From: Sphagnum magellanicum
Lineage: Eukaryota > Streptophyta > Sphagnopsida > Sphagnales > Sphagnaceae
Direction: 5' to 3'
Length of the DNA stretch: 64,000 bases
NCBI GenBank assembly: GCA_021904315.1
Contig: CM038920.1
Coordinates: 13,888,001-13,952,000, forward strand
The notes beneath the pieces are model-generated. The model ran no database searches. It saw nothing but the letters and a program-made list of their open reading frames with translations, and was not told the DNA's origin. Shown in pieces: positions 48,491 to 59,993 of this stretch. Each line of letters opens with the position of its first letter. Position 1 is the stretch's first letter. Position numbers and translations under genes: made by a program.

Positions 48491-49088
48491 GGGGTGTAGG
48501 CATGGTCAAGTAGACAAAAAATGTTCCTTGTCACAAAAAATTACAAATAGATAATTGTTTTTTTTTAATGCATTGAAAGTAGAAATATTATTTTATGATT
48601 AATATGAAGATAAAATTTCATTTAATATTATAAATTTGAAAGATGAACATTTTCATGTAGATTTAAGTAGATGTTACAAAATTGCATTTACTTGCAAGAA
48701 GTGTCTGAACTTACAAAATGGGTTGAAAGTAGATAAAATATTGAACATTTTCTACTTTCAAATTATGAAAGCCTTTAAAAAATATTTGTATACTATAAAA
48801 TTATGCATGTTATAATCATAATACATAAAATTTCTATTGTAAAAGTAGGTTTGAACACCAAATTGACCCAATCAAATTCAAATCTACTTCTCATTCTATT
48901 TATGATATGTAAGTTTTCAAATTTTGTATTCAACTTACCATAAACTAAATGGAGGGCCATGTTTTTTCAAATTCTACTTATTCAAATTTTTAATCTACTT
49001 TCATGTGTTTATATCAAAAATTCTATCATTTTTAAACTACATTTTCGCCGGACTACTTTTTTTATCTACTTGACCATGCTTACACCCC
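48491..49088. mobile_element. MITE-like element, 598 bp, with 32-bp inverted ends
   Basis: The left arm 48491-48522 (GGGGTGTAGGCATGGTCAAG...) and the right arm 49057-49088 are reverse complements with about two or three mismatches. Short flanking CTT/TTG sequence suggests a 3-4 bp duplication, but the exact length is ambiguous. The interior is AT-rich and non-coding. It sits inside the decayed plus-strand gene, whose RING-like end resumes directly after 49088. Confidence 0.8.
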
Positions 49089-49260
49089 TTGCCCATTATG
49101 TCAAGAATGGTTTCATGCAAATGACATTGTCATTACATCTTGTGGGCATACTTATCACCCATTTTGTTTATTTTCTCATTTCCAAAATTCAACATGTTGT
49201 GCAATGGAATTTTGTCATGAGCCAATGCATCCTAATTGGTGGGTGAGTATGGGGTTAGGT
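49089..49260 (+). pseudogene. RING-like zinc-finger C-terminal fragment
   Basis: Plus-strand translation gives CPLCQEWFHANDIVITSCGH, then TYHPFCLF, then CCAMEFCHEPMHPNWWVSMG. The spacing C-x2-C ... C-x-H ... H-x2-C ... C-x-x-x-x-C is RING/B-box-like with ordered Cys/His pairs. It is the apparent C-terminal end of the decayed gene interrupted by the MITE at 48491-49088. The specific family is unknown to me. Confidence 0.55.
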
Positions 49261-49797
49261 CCTCTATCAACTGAATAGGAAGTAGTAGTTGTTCAATTGA
49301 ACTTGGTAGAACAACAGATAAATGGTTATGAAAAATATCTAACATCTTTTTGTAACAAGGTTTATTTTTGCACCTTTGCCTTGAATGCATAGAACATGTT
49401 AGCTTGTATTTTCATTTAAATGTTTATCAAGTTTTTGCATGAGCTTTGCAAGCATTCCTTTGAATTCACAAATTTGATTTTGTTACTAAACATGGCAGTT
49501 TAAATTTCATTTAAGAACATGTTTCCTTCTTTAAAAAATTCATCCTATTGTGATTGACATTTTCTTGCAGAGTAGTTATGTTGGAGTGGGATATCATGTA
49601 AATAGGTTTTTACAAAGAATTTTGTTTCCTTGATTGGTGTTTTTAAGCATTTGTAGTCTTGCAATTATGCATATATACGACATTTTTAATTTTTGGGTCA
49701 GAACCAAGTTGTGGTTGTGTCCATTGTGGCCCCCTAATGTTATGGGTGTCACTCATGTTGTTTAAATATGAGTGCCAACAATCACTAAAACCACATA
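49261..49797. other. Spacer before the CACTA terminus
   Basis: No gene recognised. The last 20 bases resemble a string that recurs inside the element (CACTAAAACCACATAC near 49783 and 49979), so the exact boundary should be treated with caution. Confidence 0.45.
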
Positions 49798-49879
49798 CAC
49801 TAGAAGAAAAACCCCATTTTTCGACTTGTCTTAAGCGACTAAAAATGTCTTTTGTGACTATTTTGATCAGTCCATTAAG

Positions 49880-50240
49880 TTTAACAAACAATCACTAAAA
49901 ACTCACTAGGTAGTCCTTGACATCTATCATTCTAATCCTTGGATGTGCCACATGAGTTACCCCAAAGAATCCTTTAGTCACTAAAACCACATACTTATCT
50001 ACCAAATTTAGCCATCAATCATTAGGAAGTCACTCTAATCCTTGGTCACATCCATCATTCCAATCCCTAGATGCCCCACATAAATCACCCATTTGAAATA
50101 GCTCCAATAGTCACTAAAAACACCTAAGTCCCCAAAGTCCAACCATTAGTCACTAGAAATTAGTCCAATCCTTGACATGTCCATCATTCTAATCCCTAGA
50201 TGTCCCACATTAGTCACCCAAGTATAACTTTTAATCATGA
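49880..50240. repeat. CACTA subterminal repeats, period about 128 bp
   Basis: Three units are anchored by ATCATTC-AATCC-TAGATG-CCCAC at 49921, 50049 and 50178, each preceded by AGTCACTA-AAA-type motifs. Such arrays bind the element-encoded protein in CACTA elements generally. Confidence 0.65.
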
Positions 50241-51289
50241 AAAAACCATTGAAATCCTTCAATCTCCCCACATATAAATCAAACTTTTGGCCAACAAATA
50301 ATAGTCCACATTATTCCAATGACCAGTCCATATGTTTATACAAATCAAACTTGTAATGTTTAGTCACACCCTTACATCATACACATAGTCATTAATTATA
50401 ATCACACCTATGAATATTATGACCACACTTCCAAGTACCATTAAGCTCCAGTCCATTTTTAGTCAATGTGGCATAATGGGATGACAAATGTCCATGAAAT
50501 TTAGCACTATGTTAGTAAAGTTCATGAAGAAGAATAAAATTACACACTTGACACCAACTGAAAAATCTCAAATTGGGCAAGTTCAGCATGTGCATTATAA
50601 AGAACATGCAAAATAACACCCAAACTTTATGATCATAGCCCAAGACATAATTAAACACCAGAAAACCCCATTGACAAATTACTCTCATTAAACTTTGTTT
50701 GTTTGTTCATCTTGCAAATCACAATAACAAGTTCATAAATGAAAATGTTATGTGAAAATGAATTTATAAACATAAACCACAATAGAATTTTAGACCCTAG
50801 ATTATTTGTGAACAAAAAATTCAATTTGAATAAGTTTTGCCAAGTCATTGCACATGGAAAAAAAGAAGCCACAAGAGCATGCTTAAGTATTCACAATTCC
50901 AAATATAGACCCATAATAGAAACAAACACCAAATAACCACATTATAAATACTTCATTGACGTATTTATTTTTTTTATAATCCTTTAGTTCACCCAATAGA
51001 ATCTTGACCATACGTGTTAAGTTATTGTCAACTTTACAAATTCAGCTCACTACAAGTTAATTAACACCCAAGAACCCCATTAAATTGACCTCAAATTGGG
51101 CTTATAAATTGTCGATTCATCATGCAATCCACAATAAACAAACTTGGGATTGAACATTCATCATGTGTATTAAAAAAAATGTCTAGAGCCTGCAAGGTAA
51201 TAGCTATATTTTATTCATTAATATGATGACCCAATGTATAACAGACACCAAATAATCCCATTGAAAAATGCGCATTGAGTTTGGAGAAT
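50241..51289. other. Internal CACTA DNA without recognised coding
   Basis: AT-rich, with repeated ACACCAAATAA-CC-ATTG-type strings (for example near 50925, 51065 and 51246). No gene recognised. Confidence 0.4.
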
Positions 51290-53480
51290 CACAATCTATT
51301 TCAAAAAGAATAATAAAATTTGGAAGACATAGCAAAGGAGAAAAAATCTAGATGTAAAAGAAAATTAAGAAGAAGAAAATACAATAGTTGTGGTTCAATA
51401 CTCAAAACATAAAGTTGGGTGGGTGTTTTTGTTCTTTGGAAAGCCCCCAAAAGAGTCAAAGGAAAAAAATATGTGGAGTAATGTGACCTCCATCTAAAAA
51501 ATTAAAATCAAAGCATGTATGTACAACATAATAAGTTTTTGAATTAGATACTAAGGATACCATGAGCTCTATATGTTTTTTTAAATCTATGCCCATATTG
51601 ATAGTTGAGATTTCATTCCAAGCTCTCAAATACATAGGCTAGAAATGGTGTTAAGAGATAGCTAGAATGAACCTAGATTCAAAAAAAGTTCTATTTTTTT
51701 TTCAGTAGAACATAAACATCCACAAATCATTAACAATATGAGTTGAAGTACTAATGACAATCTAAGCTAGTGGAAGATTTGTGCATGTGTAGGATACCAA
51801 ATTGTGTTTTGTGAAAGCAAAATGGTATGATCATGAATTCAAGAATTTCAAGTATATATTGAATATAGAGCTAGAGTTTGCACAAAGTTTCAAATATATA
51901 TTGACAAGTTCTAGTTTTGTTGAACTTGAAAGTTTGATGAGCAAGTTTTATAATTTGACTCTACACAAATACAAATTTTCTCACAAACTAATTAAACACC
52001 TTAACCCAACAAGACATACTCAAATTTGTGAAAAAAAAGAAGTATCACATGTGTAGAAGATCAATGGTAGAATAACGAAGAACCACAATCTTTGTGGAGC
52101 AAAATAATCAAATTTGGAAGATCTCAATGGCAAAGCAAAGGAGAAAGAATGAGAATATGGGAGAAGAATATTAAGAAGAAGAAGTACCTACAATAGAACT
52201 GTGGTTCAATACTCAGAACACATAGCTAACAATCACTTGATTATTCATGAAGACTTTCAAGTATAAAATGAACAAACATGTAGTTCTATTTGAATCAAAA
52301 CATGCCTTTATAACATAATAAATTCTTGAATTGGATACTAAGGATACCATGAACTCTATATGTTTTCTTGAATCTACGCCCCTATTGGTAACTAGGATTT
52401 CACTGCAAGCTCTCAAGTACACAAGCTAGAAAGCAATGTTAAAAGACATCTCGAGTGAACCTGGATTGAGAAACGAGGTCTATTCTTTCATGGGTAAAGA
52501 ACAAAGTCCAAAAATCATTGACATCTAAAAGATCAATGCTAGAATAAGGAAGAAAAACCATAATTTGCATGGAGAAGAAGCATCAAATTTAGAAGATCTT
52601 GATGGTAAAGCATAGGAGAAAGGGATAAAATATGGGAGAAGAAGATTAAGAAGAAAAAGGTACAACAATTGTGGTTCAATACTCAGAATACAAAGCTAGA
52701 CTATCATTTTGTATTTGCATAGAATTTCAAAAAGTATTAACAAGTTCCAATTTTGTTGAACTTGAAAGTGTTTAATTAGTTTATGAAAATAAAGTTCTTT
52801 TCATAAACTAATTAAACACCTTAACCCTACTAGACATACTCAAATTTGTGGGAAAAAAAAAGAACCGCATGTAAAAGATCAATGGTAGAACAAGGAAGAA
52901 GAACCACAATCTTTGTGGAGCATAAACATCAAATTTGGAAGATCTTGATGGTAGCGCATAGGAGAAATGAAAAGAATATGAAAGAAGAAGATTAAGAAGA
53001 AAAAGGTACAACAACTGTGGTTCAATATTCAAAATATAGAGTTGGACTATCACTCTACATTTAGATAGAATTTCGAAAAAATATTGACAAGTTCCAGTTT
53101 TGTTGAACTTGAAGGTGTCGATGAAGAAGTTTTATAAATGACTTTATGCAAATAGGAATCTTTTCACAAACTAATTAAACACCTTAACCCCATTAGACAG
53201 ACTCAAATTTGTGGAAAAAAAAAAAAAACCACATGTAGAAAATCAATGGTAGAACAAGGAAAAAGAACCATAATTTTTGTGGAGCATAAACATCAAATTT
53301 GGAAGATCTCAATGGCAAAGCAAAGGAGAAAGAATCAAAATATGGGAGAAGAAGATTAAGAAGAAAAAGGTACAATAGAATAGTGGTTCAATACTCACAA
53401 CACAAAACTGATTGTCATTTAATTATTCAAGACTTTCAAGTATAAAATGAACAAACAATTTTGTTCTTTGAAAGTGTTGA
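51290..53480. repeat. Diverged tandem array, five units of 350-810 bp
   Basis: The anchor GTGGTTCAATACTCA recurs at 51390, 52201, 52671, 53017 and 53383. Each unit also carries a GATCAATGGTAGAA-AAGGAAG box, a TGGAAGATCT-GATGG box, a GGGAGAAGAAGATTAAGAAG box and, in most units, AACAAGTTC-AGTTTTGTTGAA. Spacing is 811, 470, 346 and 366 bases. No coding function is seen; minus-strand frames (LLPYFDSFSFALPLRSSKFD) merely repeat with the units. Confidence 0.85.
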
Positions 53481-54099
53481 TAAGTAAGGTCTGTAACACA
53501 TGACTAAACCCACAACAAAGTTGAGACTTAAAACCTTAAACGTAGGATCCCCATGTGCATTTCAAAAAAAAGTTTGAAGCATGCAAAATAACACCTAGTT
53601 CTTGTCCTACAAACTAAACCATTCAAACTATGAGAGTTGAATCAAATAGTGATAGAATTGAAAGTACCTATGTTTCCAATGGATATTGGGCAAGTTTGAT
53701 GTCATACACAGATGGCACCAAACACTTTCTGACAACTTCCTTACAATTTGGACTCATGTGCGTCTTAGAATACCACCATGCCAAGACCTTTGTTGTAGAT
53801 ACAACATATTCAACCTTTTGTTGTGAATTGACAAAGTCCAAAGAAATTCTTTAGAAGAATTCATGAACTCTTGATGTTGAACAACTTTTGTAACATTCCA
53901 TGGGTGCACGTTCAACAAGCAAATCGTTTGCCTACAAGAAGACCAACTCTTATTTAAGCTCACTATGGCAGTTAAAATGGCATGTTTTGTCACCAATTTT
54001 GCTACACTATTAAACCTTTTCACCTAAGACAAGGATTGAATTAGACTTGAAAGTAGTTCTTGCTCAGCAATAACTTCATTACTACAGAACCTATCCCCT
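53481..54099. other. Internal CACTA DNA, no gene recognised
   Basis: Frames at 53630-53854 (plus) and 53754-54023 (minus) overlap on opposite strands and match nothing known to me. Confidence 0.4.
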
Positions 54100-54420
54100 T
54101 TCCACTATGCACTTCCACCTAATTTGAAATGAGTGGATTGGACTTCAATAGAATCATTACACCTTCACTGAATACATTAAACAGTGGCTACTAGTGGATA
54201 ACTTCCACCATAGATCCACTACAACTCCACTCCACTGTGGAGCATAGTGGATTCTTGGTAGCATGGATATTTGACACCATTGGGTTGTGATTATTGGTGG
54301 ATTACTTCCATCATATCTCCGACACAACTCCACCTCACTTGGGGCATAATGGATTCTTGGTGGCATGAAGATTACAAACCACTACACCATGATTATTATT
54401 GGTCACTTCCACCACAACCC
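54100..54420. repeat. Short GTGGA / TCCAC repeat cluster
   Basis: Repeats such as TAGTGGAT-ACTTCCACCATA, CTCCACT and CATAGTGGATTCTTGGTAGC occur twice each with a period of about 110 bases. They share their core with the cluster at 58080-59000, so both belong to the same transposon. Confidence 0.55.
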
Positions 54421-54659
54421 CAGAATATATGTGCATATATTATTCATGTTGGCCATGGTGTCATGCATGATAATACTACCAGGTAATTTCAAAGTTACCC
54501 AAGCCTTAAAGCTACAACATTGAGATAGATTACAACATAAAGTGAAATTGCCAATTCAAATTCATTATAAGGTGTTTGAATACACATTAATTTTAAAAAT
54601 AGCCCATAAATGTCCATTACAATAACTCAGTTTGCTTCAATCATGTCTATTGTGTTCAT

Positions 54660-55500
54660 TTTAAATATTGTTACATACTATCCAATCTACCCATCCAATG
54701 GTACCACATGGCACTAGCCTCCCTATGCCTAGGCTTTCATGAATACTAACCCACTTAATCTAGTCCTTTTGATCAAGTTTTAAAAAGTAGATGTCTAAGT
54801 TATGGTTCTAATAACAATTGCTCCTTGTATATTGAATCAAAATATTCCACCTCCATAATGCAATGTCTTGTCATCTAATTATGACATTGGGAAAATCACA
54901 TGTCCCATGATATACACATTCAAGTGCGTAATGTGGAAAACCTTTTAAAGGTACATATGCCTACTTGCATCCAACCAGCACACATCAGATGATAACACAA
55001 ATACCCCTTTGTTGACCTAGATTATATGATGTGCATCAATTTGTCATACCTTAAAATTAAAGGCTAATTTTAAAACATGGCATGTGCATATATTATTCAT
55101 GTTGGCCATGGTGTTAATTTTACTTTATGTCCAATTCCACTCCAATATAATATGCACTTCTTAAGCTTTCAATGTTAACCCATTTAATTTAATCCTTTTG
55201 ATCAAGTTTTAAAAAACACATGTCTAAGTTATGGTTCGGACAACAACTTGCCCCTCGTATATTGATGGAATTAGTCAAAATATTCCAAGTTTGTATTGCT
55301 AGCCTTGCCATCTAATTATAATATTGTGCAAATCACATGTCTCATGATGTACACATTCATGTGTGTAATGTGGAAAAATGTTTAAAGGTACATATGCCTA
55401 CTTGCACCCAACCAACACACATTGGATGATAACACAAATGACCCTTTGTTGACCTAGACTATACGATGTGCATCAACAAGTCATACCTTAAAAAGGGTTA
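54660..55500. repeat. Direct duplication, period about 430 bp
   Basis: Copies aligned at CCTTTTGATCAAGTTTTAAA (54765 and 55193) share TGTCTAAGTTATGGTTC, the GGTACATATGCCTACTTGCA box (about 54951 and 55386) and TTGTTGACCTAGA, and end at TCATACCTTAAAA in each. Moderately diverged. Confidence 0.75.
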
Positions 55501-56020
55501 CATGTTTGGAACATATACCAAACCACATGTGTACATGATATTGTAAATGTTGCACCCCACCTCAATTGCAATATCATTCTTCATCATCACCTTCCATTTC
55601 AAAATCACAGTCTATTTCACCCATGCACAATTCAACATCCAAGCATTCAACTTCTATAGCAAGTACCTCCTCCCCACCCTCCCCACCATTTGCTTGCCCA
55701 ATATTGTGTTCATGCCCCATGTCCACCCCCAAGATGCCCTCTACCCCACCAATATCCATTCCTAACAATAGTTCTTTAGTTTCAACCACCACACATTTGC
55801 CCTAAGGTTCCTTTTGCAACACCATTCGCCAATCACCACCACTAATTGTGTCTCACACAAAAATCACCTACATTTCCATAAAGTTGGGTTTGGAGCATTA
55901 ACCTATAATTGATGTGCACATAATTAATTGAAAAGTGGATATCAGCCTCAACATGTAATTTAATTGTATCCAACACTTTGTAATCAAAGAATTGTGAACC
56001 ACAAAAAAATGTAACATTTT
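55501..56020. other. Region 3' of the DUF4216-like frame
   Basis: A C-rich, TC-biased segment (55550-55800) encodes low-complexity overlapping frames on both strands; none is recognised. On the minus strand it lies downstream of the DUF4216-like frame. Confidence 0.4.
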
Positions 56021-56524
56021 TTATTCTAAAGTTAATGGTGCCCTTACTTGATTCACAATTGCAGGAAACACATAGGGCTCCACCATTGGAAGGAGCTGGT
56101 GTGCAAAGTTCACCACCCAAAACCCATGCTCATCTTGCCATATGGTAGCATTACTTTGTGTGTTTGTTAGGATCCAAGAACATTTAAACAAAACCAATAG
56201 GAGGCCTAAATAGTCCACAACAACCTTGAGGATGTTAACATAATTCAAATTCACCATTACCATGTTCTCATCCTTGGTTGAACTACGACTTGCTTGCCTA
56301 AATATGCATGCCACCCCAAAATCATATGTCAAATGCATTGGCCCAAATTCCATGTCCACACAATAGTGATTTTCATACGCCCACATGCTTTCATACACAT
56401 ACACATTACGGGCAGGGGATCGTGACAATTGCACCATGTTCGGATCTAGTACAACTCCTACATCTAATTGGCCTTTCATGTGAGCTTGTAGCCAAATGCT
56501 GAAAGATGGTACATCTTGTTGCAA
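56021..56524 (-). pseudogene. DUF4216-like frame of the CACTA transposon
   Basis: A 167-residue frame. The part YLGLLLVLFKCSWI ... DEHGFWVVNFAHQL ... EPYVFPAIVNQV has the pattern of the DUF4216 domain found next to TNP2 in plant CACTA elements (LFKCDW ... GF--VNF ... PF--A-Q--QV). The upstream part is IWLQAHMKGQLDVGVVLDPN. It probably formed the C-terminal region of the transposase product. It lies on the same strand as, and 420 bases downstream of, the DUF4218-like block. Confidence 0.7.
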
Positions 56525-56944
56525 ATGAAGGGGGAGAACAATGTCAATACGCCCTCAACATCCCTTTCGTGCATGCACCCTATATTTTGCTTGTTGTTGT
56601 TCATGGTGAGATTGCAATTATGTCCATTCCCTTCTCATATAAACTAGTGGTCAACAACATCTCATTCACAAGCCTCATGACATTCAACCTACATGATTAG
56701 GTCATTCACTAGCACTTTTAAAAAATGCCTACATGGACTTTTGATAGGTCCATGACTTCCATTAGGCCCATTGGGTAGAAACCATGACTTGGCTTAACTG
56801 CAAAGACATGCATAGTGGTTAACATAATACCTATACGGTGCTTTTGTGGCCATAACATTTGTTATAACATGTTCATGTATGCACTCCATTTCTATTGTAA
56901 ATAACCTCTTCAATTTCCCACTTCCAACCAACACCTCCCTAGCA

Positions 56945-57780
56945 TTAGCTTCTTCTTAATTCACATTCCAAATTATAGCATCTTGTGTGTGGGTATAGTG
57001 CAAAATATTTCATACAAAACCCCAATGCTTCATCATACATGTAACCTAAAGCCATGCAAGCTTCAAGCTTAGCCTTGTTCCTCACATATTTTTTCAAAAC
57101 ATACAAGTGTTGTTCAATTGGGTGGCACCACCTTGCTACAGTTGGCCCACAAATCTCCAATTCATCCAGAAGATGAATTATGAGGTGGGTCATGAGGTTA
57201 AAAAAAGAAGGTGGCCACCACATTTCCAACATGCATAGTGTTTCCACTGCATAAGTTCATAAGCCCCCAATATCATTTGGGTTCAACACTTTGGTGCATA
57301 TCTTTTGAAAACACTTACCAAAGCGAATGATTGCTTTCATTGGCCCATGGTGTAACAAGTTTCAAATTCCATTAGGAAGTATGATTTGTATCATGATATG
57401 ATGATCATGGCTTTTCATATTGAAAAGCTTGTTAGGACCTACATGTTTTTTGAAACTAGTTACATAACCTATTGGTGCTCATACCTCATTAACAAAATCA
57501 AGAAATTATCTTTTCATCTCGTGTGAAAACATATGGGGCTTGGGGCTTTACATAGTTTGCACCCTTAAGGTCTTGATGTAACCACATGTGTCATTTGATT
57601 CGTGCTTCCTCCATGTCCTTGCGCACCTCCATTATGTCCCACTCACCAAATAAATGTTTTAGAGTGCTATCAAAAACATTCTGTTCAACATGCATGACAT
57701 CTAGTGTGTTACAAATGGGAAGCTCTTACATCACAAGAACAACATGTTTAGTTGCATGCATCCCTTAGAAGATATAGTTT
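56945..57780 (-). pseudogene. CACTA transposase remnant (TNP2 C-terminal and DUF4218-like)
   Basis: The minus strand reads, in order: FDSTLKHLFGEWDIMEVRKD, PQAPYVFTRDEK, SHDHHIMIQIILPNGI (57780-57350), then ETLCMLEMWWPPSFFNLMTH, LIIHLLDELEICGP, RWCHPIEQHLYVLKKYVRNK and MYDEALGFCMKYF (57247-56945). These are hallmark strings of the TNP2/DUF4218 region of plant En/Spm transposases. Stops interrupt the first part (for example after NGI and before the DUF4218 block), and the catalytic N-terminal half is absent. Inactive. Confidence 0.82.
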
Positions 57781-58079
57781 GCAAAGTGAGGCCCTAAAGT
57801 TGTATACTAAATACCATAACTAATAGCAAATAGGTTTTGATCGGATTATAGATGTCATTACATATATCATGTGTTCCAATTTGTGCCTTCTATTATATAC
57901 GGACCTACATATTTATGGCAAGTCCCACCAACACAACATCCCACCCAATTATTATTATATATATAAAGGTAACATGTAGTCTCATATGTGCATCAACATG
58001 GACATGAACCTTGGTAGTTTAACATATGTAGTACATTGCATTGAATGGACTGAATTTAATGGGAATGGTTGCACAACTT

Positions 58080-59000
58080 AACGTCTATGATTGGTGAAAC
58101 AACAAACCCTAGTGGAATTGGTTCCACTAGCAACACTAGTGGATGAACAAGCCATCTTAGTGGAAGAGGTTCCACAACTACCCGTAATAAAACAACCAAC
58201 TTTAGTGGAAGTGGTTCCTAAACCCCCCACAATCAAACAAAAGGTGTTATAGTGGAGGTAGTACCACAACCATTCCATTTGACTTGGCCTAACAACCACC
58301 CCCCAAGTGGAAGCGATTTGTTTCACATATATACCTTATATATGTGTCATGATTTGTATATATACACTATGACATAGTCAACTAGGAAAGCCCTCCCACC
58401 ACTATAATGGCTGGTGGTGATCCATTTGTTGATATAACATGTATCATTATGTTTCCTTTACATTTCAATTAGTATACACCCCACTGTGATTAATTATGGT
58501 ATACCTACATCAATACCACCTCCGAATTGGACATGTATCATTAATCTTCATTATAATAATTACAACATGCATCTACCATTACCTTTCGTTCAAAACATAC
58601 ATAATGATATGTCATGTATGTAATAATTGATACATGTGATGTCACTTATGTTTTCATATAGCTTAGACAAATGGCCATTCAAAAATAGTGTATCAAGTTT
58701 AAATCATCATACCACATAACTGATCTTCCAAAACCACCTTTAATGGAAATTATATTAACCGTCCTAGTGGAAGTTGTGGTTCCATAACACCCCTATTTGT
58801 CATGGCACCAAAACCCATGGTTTAAAAGTGGGTACACAACATTTTTATTCCACAAAGTAGGTTCACTAACACCTTTAGTGGAAGTAATTCCATGATACCT
58901 GTAATGGAAGTGAAACCATGGCCCCCTTGGTGGAAGTGGTTCCACAACATTCCTAGTGGACATCATGGGTTGTCTAAACGCCTAGTATGTGGAAGTGGTT
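58080..59000. repeat. CACTA subterminal repeat cluster (GTGGAAGTGGTTCCAC type)
   Basis: At least ten imperfect copies of TAGTGGAAGTGGTTCCACAAC lie in direct orientation at 58080-58320 and 58740-59000, several themselves palindromic (GGAAGTGGTTCC). Motif density and position outside the transposase gene fit the 5' subterminal region of a CACTA element. Confidence 0.7.
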
Positions 59001-59098
59001 CCACTATGTGGTCCACCAAGACTCCATGTGCACTAGGATCTCACTAACATGTTTCAATATTAACCACTATGTAAGATTCCAACGTATATTAGGATTCT

Positions 59099-59993
59099 TG
59101 TCACAACCCTAACCTTGGGCTCACAACCAAGGCAAGGGCTTGCAAAGGTGCGGGCCAAGAGTGAAGCCCAAGAGTCACATTTCATACTCCCAGGAGTGCA
59201 AGAGAGTGTGAGGGAATGAACCCCCACACTCCCAAATGAACTCCCAGATTGGGAGTTGTAGTCCCGAATTTTTAGAGGGCGATTGTAAGGGTCAAAACTC
59301 ATTAGATTGAAAAGTTCTTTACATCATTAAAGCTCTTGGAATGTAAAAGTCTAAAATGGGCTTGCATAATCCATTTGGATACTTAAAACATAAGTTATGG
59401 CCAAAAGAAAGGTTGGGAGTCACTTTGATTCTCGACCACTAAAAGTTGGGAATTGCCCTAATTTATTTGTGTGTAGGTTGTGCATCACATATCATTAGAA
59501 AGATCTTAACAAGGGCTACAACTTTTTTTTAGACCTTGTTTTGATCGAAGGTTTGCAGAAGAAATTATGGGCCTCCAAAGTCGTGGGAGTCCTAATTTTG
59601 GGAATTTCAAGACTCCAACTTGGGAATCCCGGGACAAAATGACATTTGGGTGCTGGCCCCGTGGCTAGGCATAGAGAATCTTATAAGGGGGATGGTGGTG
59701 GATTCCACCAAGTCCGGGCTATGGTGAGTCTTGTGAGTTCGTGTTTACCCATGATTTGTCCACGCACCAAAAGTGTTCCAACTATGCATTAACCAACTTG
59801 CTGTTTGGTTTGTGCAGGTCCGTGTGAGTAATTGACTTTCTTGTCATCCTTCGTAGTCCCCATCTCGGAGCTCTAGCACGCCCTCTACCCCAAAAGTGTT
59901 GCAAGCCAGGGAGTGCGCACCAACTCCTTTTCTTTCTCCTTCCGTTATTTGTACTTTTGGACTCACAATTGAGTCCATCAAGGAGTCTAGGAA
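59099..59993 (+). mobile_element. LTR (Ty3/gypsy family, long subfamily) invaded near its end
   Basis: Starts TGTCACAACCCTAACCTTGGG and follows the subfamily of the solo LTR at 22984-23896 (GCAAAGGTGCGGGCCAAGA box). It ends TCTAGGAA, where the next LTR begins; by comparison with the other copies only about seven bases are missing from this side. The left flank is ATTCT. It lies in the CACTA transposon. No internal retroelement sequence is attached, so it was probably a solo LTR. Fossil. Confidence 0.8.

Larger units (their letters stand above)
49798..59098 (-). mobile_element. Decayed CACTA (En/Spm-like) DNA transposon, one end in view
   Basis: CACTAGAAGAAAAACCCC at 49798, followed by alternating GCGACTAAAAATGTC / TGTGACTA motifs, is typical of a plant CACTA terminus. 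Subterminal repeats follow (49880-50240). At the other side, minus-strand TNP2-type transposase (56945-57780) and DUF4216-like (56021-56524) remnants lie next to GTGGAAGTGGTTCCAC-type subterminal repeats (58080-59000). The matching right terminus is not seen before the LTR at 59099, so it may lie beyond the nested retroelements outside the window. The transposase core upstream of about 57.8 kb is missing and the frames carry stops: non-autonomous and old. Confidence 0.6.

Noticed and set aside
55547-55805. Three overlapping open frames in a TC/CA-rich segment
   Set aside because: Low-complexity composition opens frames on both strands at once; no domain is recognisable.
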